Source of the DNA: Mycolicibacterium pyrenivorans | GTDB lineage: Bacteria > Actinomycetota > Actinomycetes > Mycobacteriales > Mycobacteriaceae | Length of the DNA stretch: 64,000 nucleotides | Direction of reading: 5' to 3' | NCBI RefSeq assembly: GCF_025821625.1 | Contig: NZ_JACKSH010000148.1 | Span: 1-64,000 of the forward strand | In this document: one piece after another, positions 32,546-43,516 of the stretch | Layout of the letters: each line of letters opens with the position of its first letter | Numbering within the stretch: position 1 is the first letter of the stretch | The notes under the pieces: generated by a model | Seen by the model: only the letters and a program-made list of their open reading frames with translations | What the model was told of the DNA's origin: nothing | Database searches by the model: none | Made by a program: the position numbers and the translations under genes

Positions 32546-34531
32546 ATGTCAGCACCAGCCATCCCGCAGGACGCGCAACCGCGGACCGGGGCACGAGTGC
32601 ATGTGCAGAAACTGGGCACCGCGCTGTCGAACATGGTCATGCCGAACATCGGCGCGTTCATCGCCTGGGGCCTGATCACCGCCCTGTTCATCAAGGAGGG
32701 CTGGCTGCAGGCGATCTTCACGGGCCTGCAGGATCCAGACGGCTGGGTCGCCAAGATCGGCGGCTGGGGCTCCTACGACGGCGCCGGGATCGTCGGCCCG
32801 ATGATCACCTACCTGCTGCCCATCCTGATCGGCTTCACCGGCGGCCGGATGATCCACGGCAACCGCGGCGCCGTGGTCGGGGCGATCGCCACCATGGGCG
32901 TGGTCGCCGGCGCCGACGTCCCGATGTTCATGGGCGCCATGATCATGGGCCCGCTCGGCGGCTGGGCGATGAAGAAGCTCGACGCGCTGTGGGAAGGCAA
33001 GATCCGGCCGGGATTCGAGATGCTGGTCGACAACTTCTCCGCGGGCATCCTGGGGATGATCCTGGCGATCTTCGGGTTCTTCGGTATCGGACCGATCGTC
33101 TCGGCGTTCACCCGCGGGGCCGGCAACGCGGTGGACTTCCTGGTCGAGAACAACCTGCTGCCGCTCACCTCGATCCTCATCGAACCGGCGAAGGTCCTGT
33201 TCCTCAACAACGCGATCAACCACGGCGTGCTGACGCCGCTGGGCACCACCCAGGCGCTGGAGACCGGCAAGTCGATCCTGTTCCTGTTGGAGGCCAACCC
33301 CGGTCCCGGCCTCGGACTTCTGTTGGCCTACATGGTATTCGGCCGCGGCATCGCTCGCGCGTCGGCGCCGGGCGCCGCGATCATCCAGTTCTTCGGCGGC
33401 ATCCACGAGATCTACTTCCCCTACGTCCTGATGAAGCCCAAGCTGATCCTCGCGACCATCCTCGGTGGCATGACGGGCGTGTTCATGAACGTCCTGTTCG
33501 GCTCCGGTCTGCGCGCCCCTGCCGCACCGGGATCGATCATCGCCGTCTACGCGCAAACCGCCGGCGGTAGCTTCCTGGGCGTCACGCTGTCGGTGTTCGG
33601 TGCCGCCGCGGTGTCGTTCGCGGTCGCCGCCCTGCTGCTCAAGACCGACAAGGCCACCGACGATCCGGACCTTGCCGCCGCGACCGCCGAGATGGAGTCG
33701 CTCAAGGGCAAGAAGTCGAGTGTGGCTTCGGCGTTGGTGGGCCGCGACGGCGGCCCGGCAGGCCCGATCAAGGCGATCGTGTTCGCCTGCGATGCCGGCA
33801 TGGGGTCGTCGGCGATGGGAGCGTCGGTGCTGCGCAGGAAGATTCAGAAGGCGGGCTTCGGCGACGTCACGGTCACCAACGCGGCGATCTCCAACCTGAC
33901 CGACAGCTTCGACCTCGTCGTCTCGCACCGGGACCTCACCGCCCGCGCCCGGCAGAAGACGCCGTCGGCGGCCCACGTCTCCGTCGAGGACTTCATGGGC
34001 AGTCCGCGCTACGACGAGATCGTCGAACAGTTGGCGCAGACCAACGGTGGCGGCGTCGCGGTCGCGACCGAAGAACCTGCGGCCGAGGAGTCCACCGGGG
34101 CCGACGTGCTGGCGGTGGAGTCCATCGTGTTGAACGGGTCGGCGCGCACCGCGTCCGACGCGATCAACGAAGCCGGTCAGCTGTTGGTGGCTGCCGGGGC
34201 GGTGGAGGCGGCCTACGTCGACGCCATGCACGAGCGGGAACGGTCGATCTCGACCTACATGGGCAACGGCCTGGCCATCCCGCACGGCACCAACGACGCC
34301 AAGGACTCCATCAACCGGACCGGGCTGTCGTTCGTCCGGTACGCCGAGCCGATCGACTGGAACGGCAAGCCGGCCGAGTTCGTGGTCGGGATCGCCGGTG
34401 CGGGTAAGGACCACATGGCTCTGCTGACCAAGATCGCGCAGGTCTTCCTCAAGGGTGACGACGTTGCCCGGCTGCGGGAGGCGCAGACGGCCGAGGAGGT
34501 CAGGACCATCCTCACCGGTGACGACAAGTAG
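32546..34531 (+). CDS. mtlA: PTS mannitol-type transporter, fused IIC-IIB-IIA
   Basis: A 661-residue fusion. The IIC membrane domain (about 20-360) holds MPNIGAFIAWGLITALFI and GGIHEIYFPYVLMKPKLI. The IIB domain has the phosphocysteine loop FACDAGMGSSAMGASV (about 412-427). The IIA domain has the phosphohistidine region MGNGLAIPHGTNDAKD (about 571-586). It imports and phosphorylates a hexitol, most likely mannitol, using phosphate from HPr; EI and HPr are not in the window. CGGAGGA precedes the ATG. PTS systems are sparse in mycobacteria. Confidence 0.93.
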   Translation: MSAPAIPQDAQPRTGARVHVQKLGTALSNMVMPNIGAFIAWGLITALFIKEGWLQAIFTGLQDPDGWVAKIGGWGSYDGAGIVGPMITYLLPILIGFTGGRMIHGNRGAVVGAIATMGVVAGADVPMFMGAMIMGPLGGWAMKKLDALWEGKIRPGFEMLVDNFSAGILGMILAIFGFFGIGPIVSAFTRGAGNAVDFLVENNLLPLTSILIEPAKVLFLNNAINHGVLTPLGTTQALETGKSILFLLEANPGPGLGLLLAYMVFGRGIARASAPGAAIIQFFGGIHEIYFPYVLMKPKLILATILGGMTGVFMNVLFGSGLRAPAAPGSIIAVYAQTAGGSFLGVTLSVFGAAAVSFAVAALLLKTDKATDDPDLAAATAEMESLKGKKSSVASALVGRDGGPAGPIKAIVFACDAGMGSSAMGASVLRRKIQKAGFGDVTVTNAAISNLTDSFDLVVSHRDLTARARQKTPSAAHVSVEDFMGSPRYDEIVEQLAQTNGGGVAVATEEPAAEESTGADVLAVESIVLNGSARTASDAINEAGQLLVAAGAVEAAYVDAMHERERSISTYMGNGLAIPHGTNDAKDSINRTGLSFVRYAEPIDWNGKPAEFVVGIAGAGKDHMALLTKIAQVFLKGDDVARLREAQTAEEVRTILTGDDK

Positions 34532-34543
34532 CCGACAAGTAGC

Positions 34544-35311
34544 GTGACCCAGGTGGACTCCGACACCCGTCAGACGCGCATCGTCGAGTTCGCGCGAACG
34601 CGTGGACGGGTGGAGGTGGCCTCGCTCGCGGCCGAACTCGACGTCGCGAGCGAGACCATCCGCCGAGACCTGAAAGTGCTGGCCGGTCGCCGCCTGCTCA
34701 AGCGCGTTCACGGCGGTGCGGTGCCGCTGGAGACCGCGGCGTTCGAGTCCGGGGTCGAGTACCGCAGCCAGGTGGACCTGGCCCAGAAGCACCGGATCGC
34801 CGCTGAGGCCGCCAAACTGCTGCACGGCGCCGAGACGGTCTACCTGGACGAGGGCTTCACGCCGCGGCTGATCGCCGAACGACTCGCCGAGCAGGACCTG
34901 ACGGTGGTGACGTCGTCGTTGCTCGCCGCCGAGGCCCTCGCACACAGCCGGTCGGTCACCGTGCTGCTGCTCGGTGGGCGGATGCGGGGCAGGACGTTGG
35001 CGACGGTGGACCACTGGGCGGTGGACATGTTGAGCAGCCTGGTGATCGACGTGGCATACCTTGGCACGAACGGGATTTCACTCGAACACGGTCTGACGAC
35101 ACCCGATCCCGCGGTGGCGGCGGTGAAGAGCACCGCGGTCCGCGTGGCGCGGCGCCCGATCCTGGTGGCGGCCCACTCGAAGTTCGGGGAGAGCAGCTTC
35201 TGCCGCTTCGCCGACATCGCCGACTTCGAGTCGATCGTGACCGGCTCCGAACTCGGCGCCGCCGACGCGCGTCGGTACGAGGCGCTGGGCCCGGTCGTCA
35301 TCCGGGCCTGA
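34544..35311 (+). CDS. DeoR/GlpR-family transcriptional regulator
   Basis: A 255-residue protein: N-terminal winged HTH (RIVEFARTRGRVEVASLAAE, ETIRRDLKVLAGRRLLKRVHGGA) and a C-terminal sugar-phosphate sensor of the ISOCOT fold (VYLDEGFTPRLIAERL, LLLGGRMRG, YLGTNGIS, VAAHSKFG). It starts 12 bp after the PTS gene and is likely the repressor of the PTS/dehydrogenase pair, sensing a polyol phosphate. Confidence 0.9.
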   Translation: MTQVDSDTRQTRIVEFARTRGRVEVASLAAELDVASETIRRDLKVLAGRRLLKRVHGGAVPLETAAFESGVEYRSQVDLAQKHRIAAEAAKLLHGAETVYLDEGFTPRLIAERLAEQDLTVVTSSLLAAEALAHSRSVTVLLLGGRMRGRTLATVDHWAVDMLSSLVIDVAYLGTNGISLEHGLTTPDPAVAAVKSTAVRVARRPILVAAHSKFGESSFCRFADIADFESIVTGSELGAADARRYEALGPVVIRA

Positions 35312-35329
35312 CGCCCTGGGCGGTGCGCG

Positions 35330-35806
35330 CTAGCGCGTCGTCAGTGCCGGACGCAAGCGCGGTGGTGCGATGTCGGCGTGCGCGGCGAGGTCGTCCACCA
35401 GCGCAGCGGCCCAGTCGAGGAGGCCGTCGAGGTCCACGGCGTACGGCGCCGGACGAGGCGCCGTGCCCAGGCTGAGGGACCCGCGCCGAAGCAGGGTGGC
35501 CGCACCGTGGAGGTTGCCGCGCTGGACGTGGGTGATGCCGACCGCGAGTTGGGCCAGGCCCTGCCACAGCGGCCTCTCGTCGTCCGGGCCGTTCTTCCAC
35601 GCGGCCTCGAGCACCTCGTGGGCGTTGAACGCGAGGCCTCGATTCAGCAGATCCTGCGCGTAGGCGAGGGACTCGGCCGGTGGCAGATCGAGATCGTCCG
35701 GGATCCGGGGCACGCCCTCGCTGCCCGGCGGCAGGGGCCGGCCCAGACCGTCGCGGGGTCGGGTGTTGCGGGGTCGGCCGGATTCGTCGCGATCGCGAGC
35801 GGCCAT
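35330..35806 (-). CDS. DUF309 family protein
   Basis: A 158-residue helical protein with the family hallmark NRGLAFNAHEVLEAAWKNGP (about 54-73) and WQGLAQLAVGITHVQRGN. The N-terminal ~40 residues are Arg/Pro-rich and disordered. The function of DUF309 is not known. It is followed on the same strand by an acidic hypothetical 9 bp upstream. Confidence 0.8.
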   Translation of the reverse strand: MAARDRDESGRPRNTRPRDGLGRPLPPGSEGVPRIPDDLDLPPAESLAYAQDLLNRGLAFNAHEVLEAAWKNGPDDERPLWQGLAQLAVGITHVQRGNLHGAATLLRRGSLSLGTAPRPAPYAVDLDGLLDWAAALVDDLAAHADIAPPRLRPALTTR

Positions 35807-35815
35807 GTACTGGCG

Positions 35816-36172
35816 CTAGTCCTCGATGATGGAGTCGGCCTGGTCATCGCCCGGGACGCGTTCCTTCTCGTCGTCGTCGACGATCGTGTAGAACGAGTCG
35901 CCGTCCTCGGGTGCCCCGTCGATCTGACCGGCGGTCCGCCGCGTCGGCCGGGAGTCCGGCTCGCTTCGGGGCAGGACGTCGGGGACCTCGGCCGCCAGCC
36001 TCTCGTCGAGGGTCTCGTCCTCGTCGGGCTCGATCCACTTCTCGGGCGGATCGACGACGATGTCGCCGTCGTCGTTGCGGACCTCGTCGGAGTCGAGTGA
36101 TTCACTGGGCCCCAGCGTGTTGTCCGGCCCTGCGTCGTCCCTGTCACCATTCATGTCGGCGTCCATGCCCAC
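35816..36172 (-). CDS. Acidic, probably disordered protein (DUF5709-like)
   Basis: A 118-residue protein with about one third Asp/Glu, no hydrophobic core and a short conserved-looking stretch PPEKWIEPDEDETLDERLAA followed by EVPDVLP, reminiscent of actinobacterial DUF5709 proteins. No function is inferred. Codon usage fits a real gene. It may be co-transcribed with DUF309. Confidence 0.62.
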   Translation of the reverse strand: MGMDADMNGDRDDAGPDNTLGPSESLDSDEVRNDDGDIVVDPPEKWIEPDEDETLDERLAAEVPDVLPRSEPDSRPTRRTAGQIDGAPEDGDSFYTIVDDDEKERVPGDDQADSIIED

Positions 36173-36196
36173 GAGTGTGCCCTATTGCGCCAGCGC

Positions 36197-37114
36197 TCAA
36201 CCGAGCCGTGTCCGCGCCTCGTCCAGGACCGCTTCGATGTCGCACCACGTGCGGCGGATGATGTCCGCGACCGGCTGCAGCCCGGTGATCCGCGACGACA
36301 CCTGACCGGTGTTGGCCACGCTGGCCTCCAGATCCCCGGCGAAGTACAGGTCGGTCACCCGCCCGAGCAGCTGGGCCTCGGCAGCGTGGTCGCCGATCCG
36401 CGCGGCCAGCCCGGTCCGCAGCACCCGCATCGTCGGATTGCCCGGGACATCGAGCAGAACCGTGCCCGCGTCGTCGGCCGCGACGATCGCGTCCTTGAAG
36501 TTGGCGTGCACCAGGGCCTCCTCGCTGGCGAGCATGCGTGTCCCCATCTGCACGCCCTCGGCGCCCAGCACCACCGCGGCAGCGCTCGACCGGGCGTCGC
36601 ACATCCCGCCCGCGCAGATGAGAGGCAACCCGACGCGCTCGGCGACCAGCGGCAACAGCACCATCGTCGAGGCGCCCAGCGCCGACTTGAAGCCGCCGCC
36701 CTCCACACCTTCGACCACCAACGCGTCGACGCCCGCGTCGGCCGCCTTCATCGCGCCCTTCAGCGACCCGACGACGTGCACCACCGTCATGCCTGCGTCA
36801 TGCAGGCGCGCGGTGAACAGCGCCGGGTCACCCGCCGAGGTGAACACGTGCCGCACCCCGGCGGCGGCGAGCACGTCGACGATCGACGGGTCGCGCTTCC
36901 ACCCCTGGATCATCAGGTTCGCCCCCACCGCACGGTCGGTGAGGTCGCGCACCCGCAGCAGATCGGCGCGGCCCTCAGGGGTCAGCGTCTCGATCATGCC
37001 GAGGCCGCCGCCTTCGGACACCGCCGCCGCCAGTTCGGCGCGGGCGATGTAGGTCATCGGGGCCTGCACGACCGGGAATTCGATGCCGAGCAGCTCTTGA
37101 ACGCGGTTGGTCAC
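36197..37114 (-). CDS. Nitronate monooxygenase / 2-nitropropane dioxygenase family protein
   Basis: A 305-residue FMN TIM barrel: FPVVQAPMTYIARAELAAAV at the start, VDALVVEGVEGGG, LPLICAGGMCDARSSAAAVV (phosphate-binding strand) and GVQMGTRMLAS. The family oxidises alkyl nitronates such as propionate 3-nitronate. The catalytic His-containing GGH motif is altered to GVEGGG, so substrate and activity are uncertain. Confidence 0.83.
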   Translation of the reverse strand: MTNRVQELLGIEFPVVQAPMTYIARAELAAAVSEGGGLGMIETLTPEGRADLLRVRDLTDRAVGANLMIQGWKRDPSIVDVLAAAGVRHVFTSAGDPALFTARLHDAGMTVVHVVGSLKGAMKAADAGVDALVVEGVEGGGFKSALGASTMVLLPLVAERVGLPLICAGGMCDARSSAAAVVLGAEGVQMGTRMLASEEALVHANFKDAIVAADDAGTVLLDVPGNPTMRVLRTGLAARIGDHAAEAQLLGRVTDLYFAGDLEASVANTGQVSSRITGLQPVADIIRRTWCDIEAVLDEARTRLG

Positions 37115-37140
37115 GGCGGTAATCCTGCTACGGTCCGGGC

Positions 37141-38220
37141 GTGTATCGGGTGATTCAGTGGGGGACAGGCGCTGTCGGGACCGAAATGGTCACCGCGATT
37201 CTCGACCACCGCGAGGACCTGCAGCTCGTCGGCGCGAGGGTGTACTCCGACGACAAGAACGGCGTAGACCTCGGAACCCTCGTCGGCCGTGACCCGATCG
37301 GGGTGGCGGCCACCACCGACGTCGACGCCATCCTGGCGCTGGACGCCGACTGCGTGCTCTACACGCCGCGCACCGCGCGTGTCGACGACGTCTGCGCGTT
37401 GCTGGCCGGCGGGAAGAACGTCGCCACCACCGCGTTCATGTTCCATCCGCAGCGGATGCGGGCAGCCGACCGTGACCGGGTGCTCGCGGCGTGTGAGGCG
37501 GGCGCCAGCTCCGTGCACGGCAGCGGCATCAACCCGGGCAATCTGTCGGGAGTGCTGCCGTTGGCGCTGTCCGGCATGAGCCGCACGATCGAGAAGATCA
37601 CGCTGCAGGAGCGGGCCGACTGGTCGGTGTACGAGAGCACCGGGATCACGTTCGACAACATGGCGTTCGGTCAGCCGGTCGAGATGATCAGCCCCACCGC
37701 GACGGAGTTCCTGGCGTTCAACAGCTCGATCTTCGAAGAACAGGTCTGGTTCATCGGCGACGCGCTGGGTGGCGACCTCGACGAGGTGACCGCGACCGTG
37801 GAAGCCGTTGCCGCGCAGCAGGATCACCAGATCTTCGAGCACACGCTGCAGGCGGGGACGACCGCGGGCCAGCGGTGGAACTGGACAGGGCTGCGCGACG
37901 GGCAGCCGCTGGTCGAGATCGAGACCCTGTGGACGGTCGGGGGCGAATACCCCGGGCATTGGCCGGTGCCGCAACACGGATGGACGCTGACGATCGAGGG
38001 CGATCCGTCGATGCGCGCCCACTTCCTGTCACTGGCCAGCTTCAGCCGCGCGGCCAGCATGGAAGAGCATGTCCGCTCGGCGAACGTGGCCACCGCGATG
38101 CAGGTGCTCAACGCCGTGCCCGCGGTCTGCGAGGCCCCACCGGGGTTTGCGACGACGGCGTCGCTACCGCTGATCCGCAGCCACGCCGGTTTTCGGGCCG
38201 GCTCGCGGCATCAGCCGTAG
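37141..38220 (+). CDS. Dihydrodipicolinate reductase-like NAD(P)-dependent amine dehydrogenase
   Basis: A 359-residue protein with an N-terminal Rossmann loop YRVIQWGTGAVGTEMVTAI, then GKNVATTAFMFHP and GSGINPGNLSGVLPLALSGM, typical of the DapB-N family that includes 2,4-diaminopentanoate dehydrogenase. A second member is cut by the window's end (63327-64000). The start is GTG, apparently leaderless. It converges with the secreted hypothetical, overlapping by 10 bp. Confidence 0.8.
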   Translation: MYRVIQWGTGAVGTEMVTAILDHREDLQLVGARVYSDDKNGVDLGTLVGRDPIGVAATTDVDAILALDADCVLYTPRTARVDDVCALLAGGKNVATTAFMFHPQRMRAADRDRVLAACEAGASSVHGSGINPGNLSGVLPLALSGMSRTIEKITLQERADWSVYESTGITFDNMAFGQPVEMISPTATEFLAFNSSIFEEQVWFIGDALGGDLDEVTATVEAVAAQQDHQIFEHTLQAGTTAGQRWNWTGLRDGQPLVEIETLWTVGGEYPGHWPVPQHGWTLTIEGDPSMRAHFLSLASFSRAASMEEHVRSANVATAMQVLNAVPAVCEAPPGFATTASLPLIRSHAGFRAGSRHQP

Positions 38221-38594
38221 AACATCACCCAGTAGTCGGCGCTCCATGCGCCGTCGGCGCATTTCAGCGGGACCCCGTCGGGGCTCTGCGCCGCACTCGA
38301 GGACTCGGCGCACGGCGACCGCAGCGTGCGCACCCCGACCAACGGCGCCGACGACACCCATTGACTCTTCGAACTGCAGGCCAGCGTGTTGCCTGCCGAG
38401 TCCATACCGAAGTTGTAGCGCGTGGACTGATTGCACTCGGCGCCCAGTTGCGCGTCGTGGTTCACGTACGGCACGCAGCCAGCACCGTCGCAGATGGTCG
38501 GCGTCGCCGCCGCCGTACCCGCCCCGACGCCGAGCCCCACCAGGGGTGCGGCGAGAAAACCACCGGCCAGTGCGACCGCAGCCATCAACTTCAT
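38211..38594 (-). CDS. Secreted cysteine-containing protein of unknown function
   Basis: A 127-residue protein with a signal peptide (MKLMAAVALAGGFLAAPLVG ... AAA, cleavage expected after ATA) and five cysteines in the mature part (CDGAGC, GAECNQ, LACSS, SPCAES, LKCADG). This suggests disulfide bonding outside the cytoplasm. No family was recognised. Confidence 0.65.
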   Translation of the reverse strand: MKLMAAVALAGGFLAAPLVGLGVGAGTAAATPTICDGAGCVPYVNHDAQLGAECNQSTRYNFGMDSAGNTLACSSKSQWVSSAPLVGVRTLRSPCAESSSAAQSPDGVPLKCADGAWSADYWVMFYG

Positions 38595-38708
38595 GGGCCA
38601 TAGCGTAGGTCGCCCGGCTGGTGTGGTGGGCGCCGTTTGTCCGCATTGCCCGATGGTTGATCCGGCAATCGCCCCCTGGGGGCGTCGCGGGGCGTATGGT
38701 CACATTCC

Positions 38709-39074
38709 ATGAAGTCGCTGGTACGCGTGTTTCGGGTGGTGTCTGTAGGGCTGGCCACGGGCCTGGTGTCGGCGGGCGCCGTCGCCGCAGCCCCGACGGC
38801 GAACGCGGACGTCGTCGCGTATCTCGTCAACGTCCACGTCCGCCCAGGCTACAACTTCCCCAATGCGGAAGCCGCCATCGGTTACGGGCAGACCATCTGT
38901 GACCGGGTCGCGGCCAAGATGAGCTACGCCGAACTGGTGAACCAGGTGAAGGCCGACTTCCGCACCACCGACTACTACCAGGGCGGATACCTGATCAATC
39001 AGGCCGTCAACGAACTCTGCCCCGCGCAGATCTGGCAGTTGCGGCAGTCGGCCGCCGGCTACACAGGCATCTGA
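38709..39074 (+). CDS. Secreted DUF732 protein
   Basis: A 121-residue protein with a signal peptide ending near ANADV, then a compact domain: AYLVNVHV, AAIGYGQTICDRVAAKMSYA, and INQAVNELCPAQI. The paired cysteines (IC and LCP) and helices match DUF732, common among mycobacterial exported proteins of unknown function. Confidence 0.8.
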   Translation: MKSLVRVFRVVSVGLATGLVSAGAVAAAPTANADVVAYLVNVHVRPGYNFPNAEAAIGYGQTICDRVAAKMSYAELVNQVKADFRTTDYYQGGYLINQAVNELCPAQIWQLRQSAAGYTGI

Positions 39075-39090
39075 GAGCCGGCCCCGGCCG

Positions 39091-39558
39091 CTACTCCGGG
39101 CAGCTCACCTCGATCTCGAACGGCTTGTTCACCGGCTGCATCGGGTTGGCCATGTCGACGCCGGTCGCCGTTCCGGAGATCTTGTAGGTGCTGCCGTCCT
39201 TCTCGGCGTTGGCTTCGCCCTGGCCGGTGCCGCTCTGGTAGCCGAGGGTGACGCCGTTGACGTTGCCGAGACCCACGGACTGGACGGTGGGCTCATCGCC
39301 GGTGCTGACGACCACTCCGATGCCGGTGGTGGCATCGCCGATCGCGATGTTGGTGTTGCCGCCCATATCCGAGCAGACGACGGTGCCCTCGACGGCCTGG
39401 TCCTGGCCGTCGATCGTGACCGTGCTCTTGCCCTCCGCCGCGGCGGCCGACGACGTCTCCCCTGTGGTCTCGGACTTCTCATCACCCGATGAACAGCCCG
39501 ACAGGCCGGCGATGACGATCGCTGCGCCGCCAACGGCGACGACGATTCCACGCTTCAC
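39091..39558 (-). CDS. lpqH: 19-kDa LpqH-family lipoprotein
   Basis: A 155-residue lipoprotein starting at GTG (39558) after a strong AAGGAGA. The signal [17 protein letters not shown] has lipobox LSGC. A Ser/Thr/Ala linker leads to a domain with [20 protein letters not shown] and the C-terminal FEIEVSCPE, the two-Cys pattern of the mycobacterial 19-kDa antigen. It is surface-exposed and, in other mycobacteria, a TLR2 ligand. A paralogue lies directly upstream at 39660-40106. Confidence 0.87.
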   Translation of the reverse strand: MKRGIVVAVGGAAIVIAGLSGCSSGDEKSETTGETSSAAAAEGKSTVTIDGQDQAVEGTVVCSDMGGNTNIAIGDATTGIGVVVSTGDEPTVQSVGLGNVNGVTLGYQSGTGQGEANAEKDGSTYKISGTATGVDMANPMQPVNKPFEIEVSCPE

Positions 39559-39659
39559 GAAGGTCTCCTTCAGTCGTGTGGTTCGTCGAACGGGCGAACC
39601 ATCTCCAGCAGTATGGTTCGCTGACTTCGCGCGAATATGCGGATTTCTCAAAATCTAGA

Positions 39660-41368
<1,709 letters not shown>

Positions 41369-41401
41369 TCGGCGCTGTTGTCAGATCGATTGTGAGTCAA
41401 G

Positions 41402-42775
41402 CTATTTCGCCATCTCGTCGATGACCGCCTGCGCGGCCCGTTCCCCGGCTTCGACCGCACCCTCCATGTAGGCGCTCCAGAAGGTGGCGGTGTCGGTCGA
41501 GGCCCAGTGGATGGCGCCGATCGGCGCGGCCAGCGCCTGCCCGTAGGTCGTCCACACCAGCGGGCCCATGTTGGCGTTGTAGCACCCCCGGGTCCACTGC
41601 CGATCCGACCACTCGCCGTCGACGTAGCACTCCGGACGCGCCGCGCGGGTGCCGAAATGGCGCACCACCTCCGCCGTCAGCGCCGCGCGTCTGTCCTCCT
41701 GCGGCAGGCGGCCGTAGGTGCGGGCCTGCTCGCCCTCGAGGAACAGCAGGATCACGCCGTGGTCGTCGCCGGGCAGGCAGGTGTCGTTGGACATCCGCGC
41801 CGGGCCGACGTCGGAGATCAGCTGACCGTTGAGCCCGTCGGTACGCCAGAACGGTTCGTCGTAGACGAAGAACGCCTTCATCGCCGACCCGTTCGGCACC
41901 CGCTGGGTGAGCTGATCGCGGGTGCCCGGCAGCGGCGGGTCGTACATGATGCGCCCGGCCAGCGCGGGCGAGATCGCGACGATGACCCGGCGTGCGGTGG
42001 CGACGGCGCCGCCGCGGCAGTGGACGGTGACACTGTCGGCGGTGTGCTCGATGAGCTGCACCGGGCTGTCGAGGACGATGTGGTCGGCGACCATGGCGGC
42101 CAGCCGCTTCGGGATCTCCGCGGTGCCACCGACGAATCGTGTCGTCTGCGCGCCGCCTTCGGATTCGGCGAACAGTTCAGCGGTGACGCCACAGGTCTGG
42201 ATCGTGAACAGCAGGTGCAGAAACGACACCTCGACCGTGGGCACCGCGAGGATTCCCACCGTGCAGATCTCGAGGAGGGTGCGGGCCACCGGCGACAGAC
42301 CCTGCGCGTCATACCAGGATCCGGCGGTGACGGCGTCCCACTGCGCGGCGTGCGGCGCCAGCCACGGCGCCTCGGGCGGGACCTCGGCGGCCAGCTCGTC
42401 GAGACGGCGGAAGACCCGCTCCAGATCGCTGAGCTCGTCGCGGAACCGGGCGTGAAAGTCGTTCTCCCGCAGCACCCCCGACCCCACCAGGTCATAGGAG
42501 GTCTCACCCTGGTCGTACTGCGGGTAGGTCTGCACCCCTAGCTCGTCGGCCAGCGCGAACATCCTGTGGTGCGTGTCGCCGATCCACTGCGCACCCAACT
42601 CGACCGGCAGACCGGGCAGCACCTCCTCGGTGAGGATGCGGCCCCCGACGCGGTCGTCGGCCTCCAGGATCAGCGGCGTCAACCCCGCGGTGAGCAGGGT
42701 GCGGGCGGCGATCAGCCCCGAGATCCCGGCGCCGACGACGATGGCGTCGGCCTCGAGGCGTCGTGCGGTGGACAT
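41402..42775 (-). CDS. Flavin monoamine oxidase family protein
   Basis: A 457-residue FAD amine oxidase: VVGAGISGLIAARTL (Rossmann), GGRILTEEVLPGLPVELGAQWIG, and C-terminal IHWASTDTATFWSAYMEGAVEAGERAAQ (FAD-binding tail). It oxidises a primary or polyamine to aldehyde, ammonia and peroxide. The ATG at 42775 was chosen; GTG at 42784 is possible. It is downstream of the chimeric ABC gene on the same strand. Confidence 0.88.
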   Translation of the reverse strand: MSTARRLEADAIVVGAGISGLIAARTLLTAGLTPLILEADDRVGGRILTEEVLPGLPVELGAQWIGDTHHRMFALADELGVQTYPQYDQGETSYDLVGSGVLRENDFHARFRDELSDLERVFRRLDELAAEVPPEAPWLAPHAAQWDAVTAGSWYDAQGLSPVARTLLEICTVGILAVPTVEVSFLHLLFTIQTCGVTAELFAESEGGAQTTRFVGGTAEIPKRLAAMVADHIVLDSPVQLIEHTADSVTVHCRGGAVATARRVIVAISPALAGRIMYDPPLPGTRDQLTQRVPNGSAMKAFFVYDEPFWRTDGLNGQLISDVGPARMSNDTCLPGDDHGVILLFLEGEQARTYGRLPQEDRRAALTAEVVRHFGTRAARPECYVDGEWSDRQWTRGCYNANMGPLVWTTYGQALAAPIGAIHWASTDTATFWSAYMEGAVEAGERAAQAVIDEMAK

Positions 42776-42799
42776 GCTGGACACTGTCTCACGGCGCCG

Positions 42800-43516
42800 C
42801 TACAGCGGGTTCAGGATCCGCTCCAGGAACTGCCGGGTGCGCTCCTCCTTGGGGTCGCCGATCACCGCGGCGGGTGGACCCTGCTCCAGGATCACCCCGT
42901 GATCGGTGAACAGCACCTGGTCGGAAACCTGTCTGGCGAACTGGATCTCGTGGGTGACGACGGCTTCGATCCGGGCGCCGGCGTCGCGGGCGACCTGGGC
43001 CCAGTTGCTGGTGGTGCTCTGCGCGGCCGTCCGGCCCCGCAGGTCGTCGAGGGAGGTGATCGAGTCGTCGTCGGCGCGGGTGACGATCACGCCCTCGCCG
43101 ATGGCGTAGGGCTCGGAGAGGTCGTAGAGGTGTTGGCGTTCCGGGGTGATGGTGACCTGGTTGGCCACCACGTCGAACCGGTCGGCCTCCAGGGCCGCGA
43201 AGATCGAGTCCCACGGCGTCTCGACGAATTCGACGGTCACGCCGAGCTTTTCCCCGACAGCGCGTGCCACGTCGACGTCATAGCCGGTGAGCAGCCCGGT
43301 GGCCGGGTCGTGATAGCTGAACGGTGCATAGACGCCTTCGGTGCCGACCCGCAGCACCCCGGCGGACTCGATCGGGTCGTCGCCGGTGGTGGCCGACGGT
43401 CCGCACGCCGAAAGGATCAGCGCCGCGAGGAGAACGAACCCCAGCAGCGCCCGTCGTAGATCGTGCACCGCCGGACGCTGACAAGCCGAGCGCTTGATCA
43501 GAAGGGTTCTGCTCAT
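42800..43516 (-). CDS. Chimeric ABC gene: amino-acid-binding lipoprotein fused to an ATPase C-terminus
   Basis: A 238-residue frame. Residues 25-185 are a GlnH-type binding protein: lipobox [24 protein letters not shown], then [20 protein letters not shown]. At about residue 186 it switches to [20 protein letters not shown] plus GVILEQGPP and [11 protein letters not shown], which is the H-loop and tail of a polar-amino-acid ABC ATPase (GlnQ type). No permease is present. A deletion from inside the binding-protein gene to inside the ATPase gene explains this; the product is unlikely to work. The ATG overlaps the gluQ stop (ATGA). Confidence 0.85.
   Translation of the reverse strand: MSRTLLIKRSACQRPAVHDLRRALLGFVLLAALILSACGPSATTGDDPIESAGVLRVGTEGVYAPFSYHDPATGLLTGYDVDVARAVGEKLGVTVEFVETPWDSIFAALEADRFDVVANQVTITPERQHLYDLSEPYAIGEGVIVTRADDDSITSLDDLRGRTAAQSTTSNWAQVARDAGARIEAVVTHEIQFARQVSDQVLFTDHGVILEQGPPAAVIGDPKEERTRQFLERILNPL

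Noticed and set aside
34528..34545. Duplicated GACAAGTAGC at the PTS gene end
   Set aside because: A 10-bp echo of the stop region (codons DK* repeated) is too short to be meaningful.
32549..35014. An 821-codon open frame antisense to the PTS gene
   Set aside because: Shadow of mtlA and the DeoR gene in a high-GC genome, with no motif.
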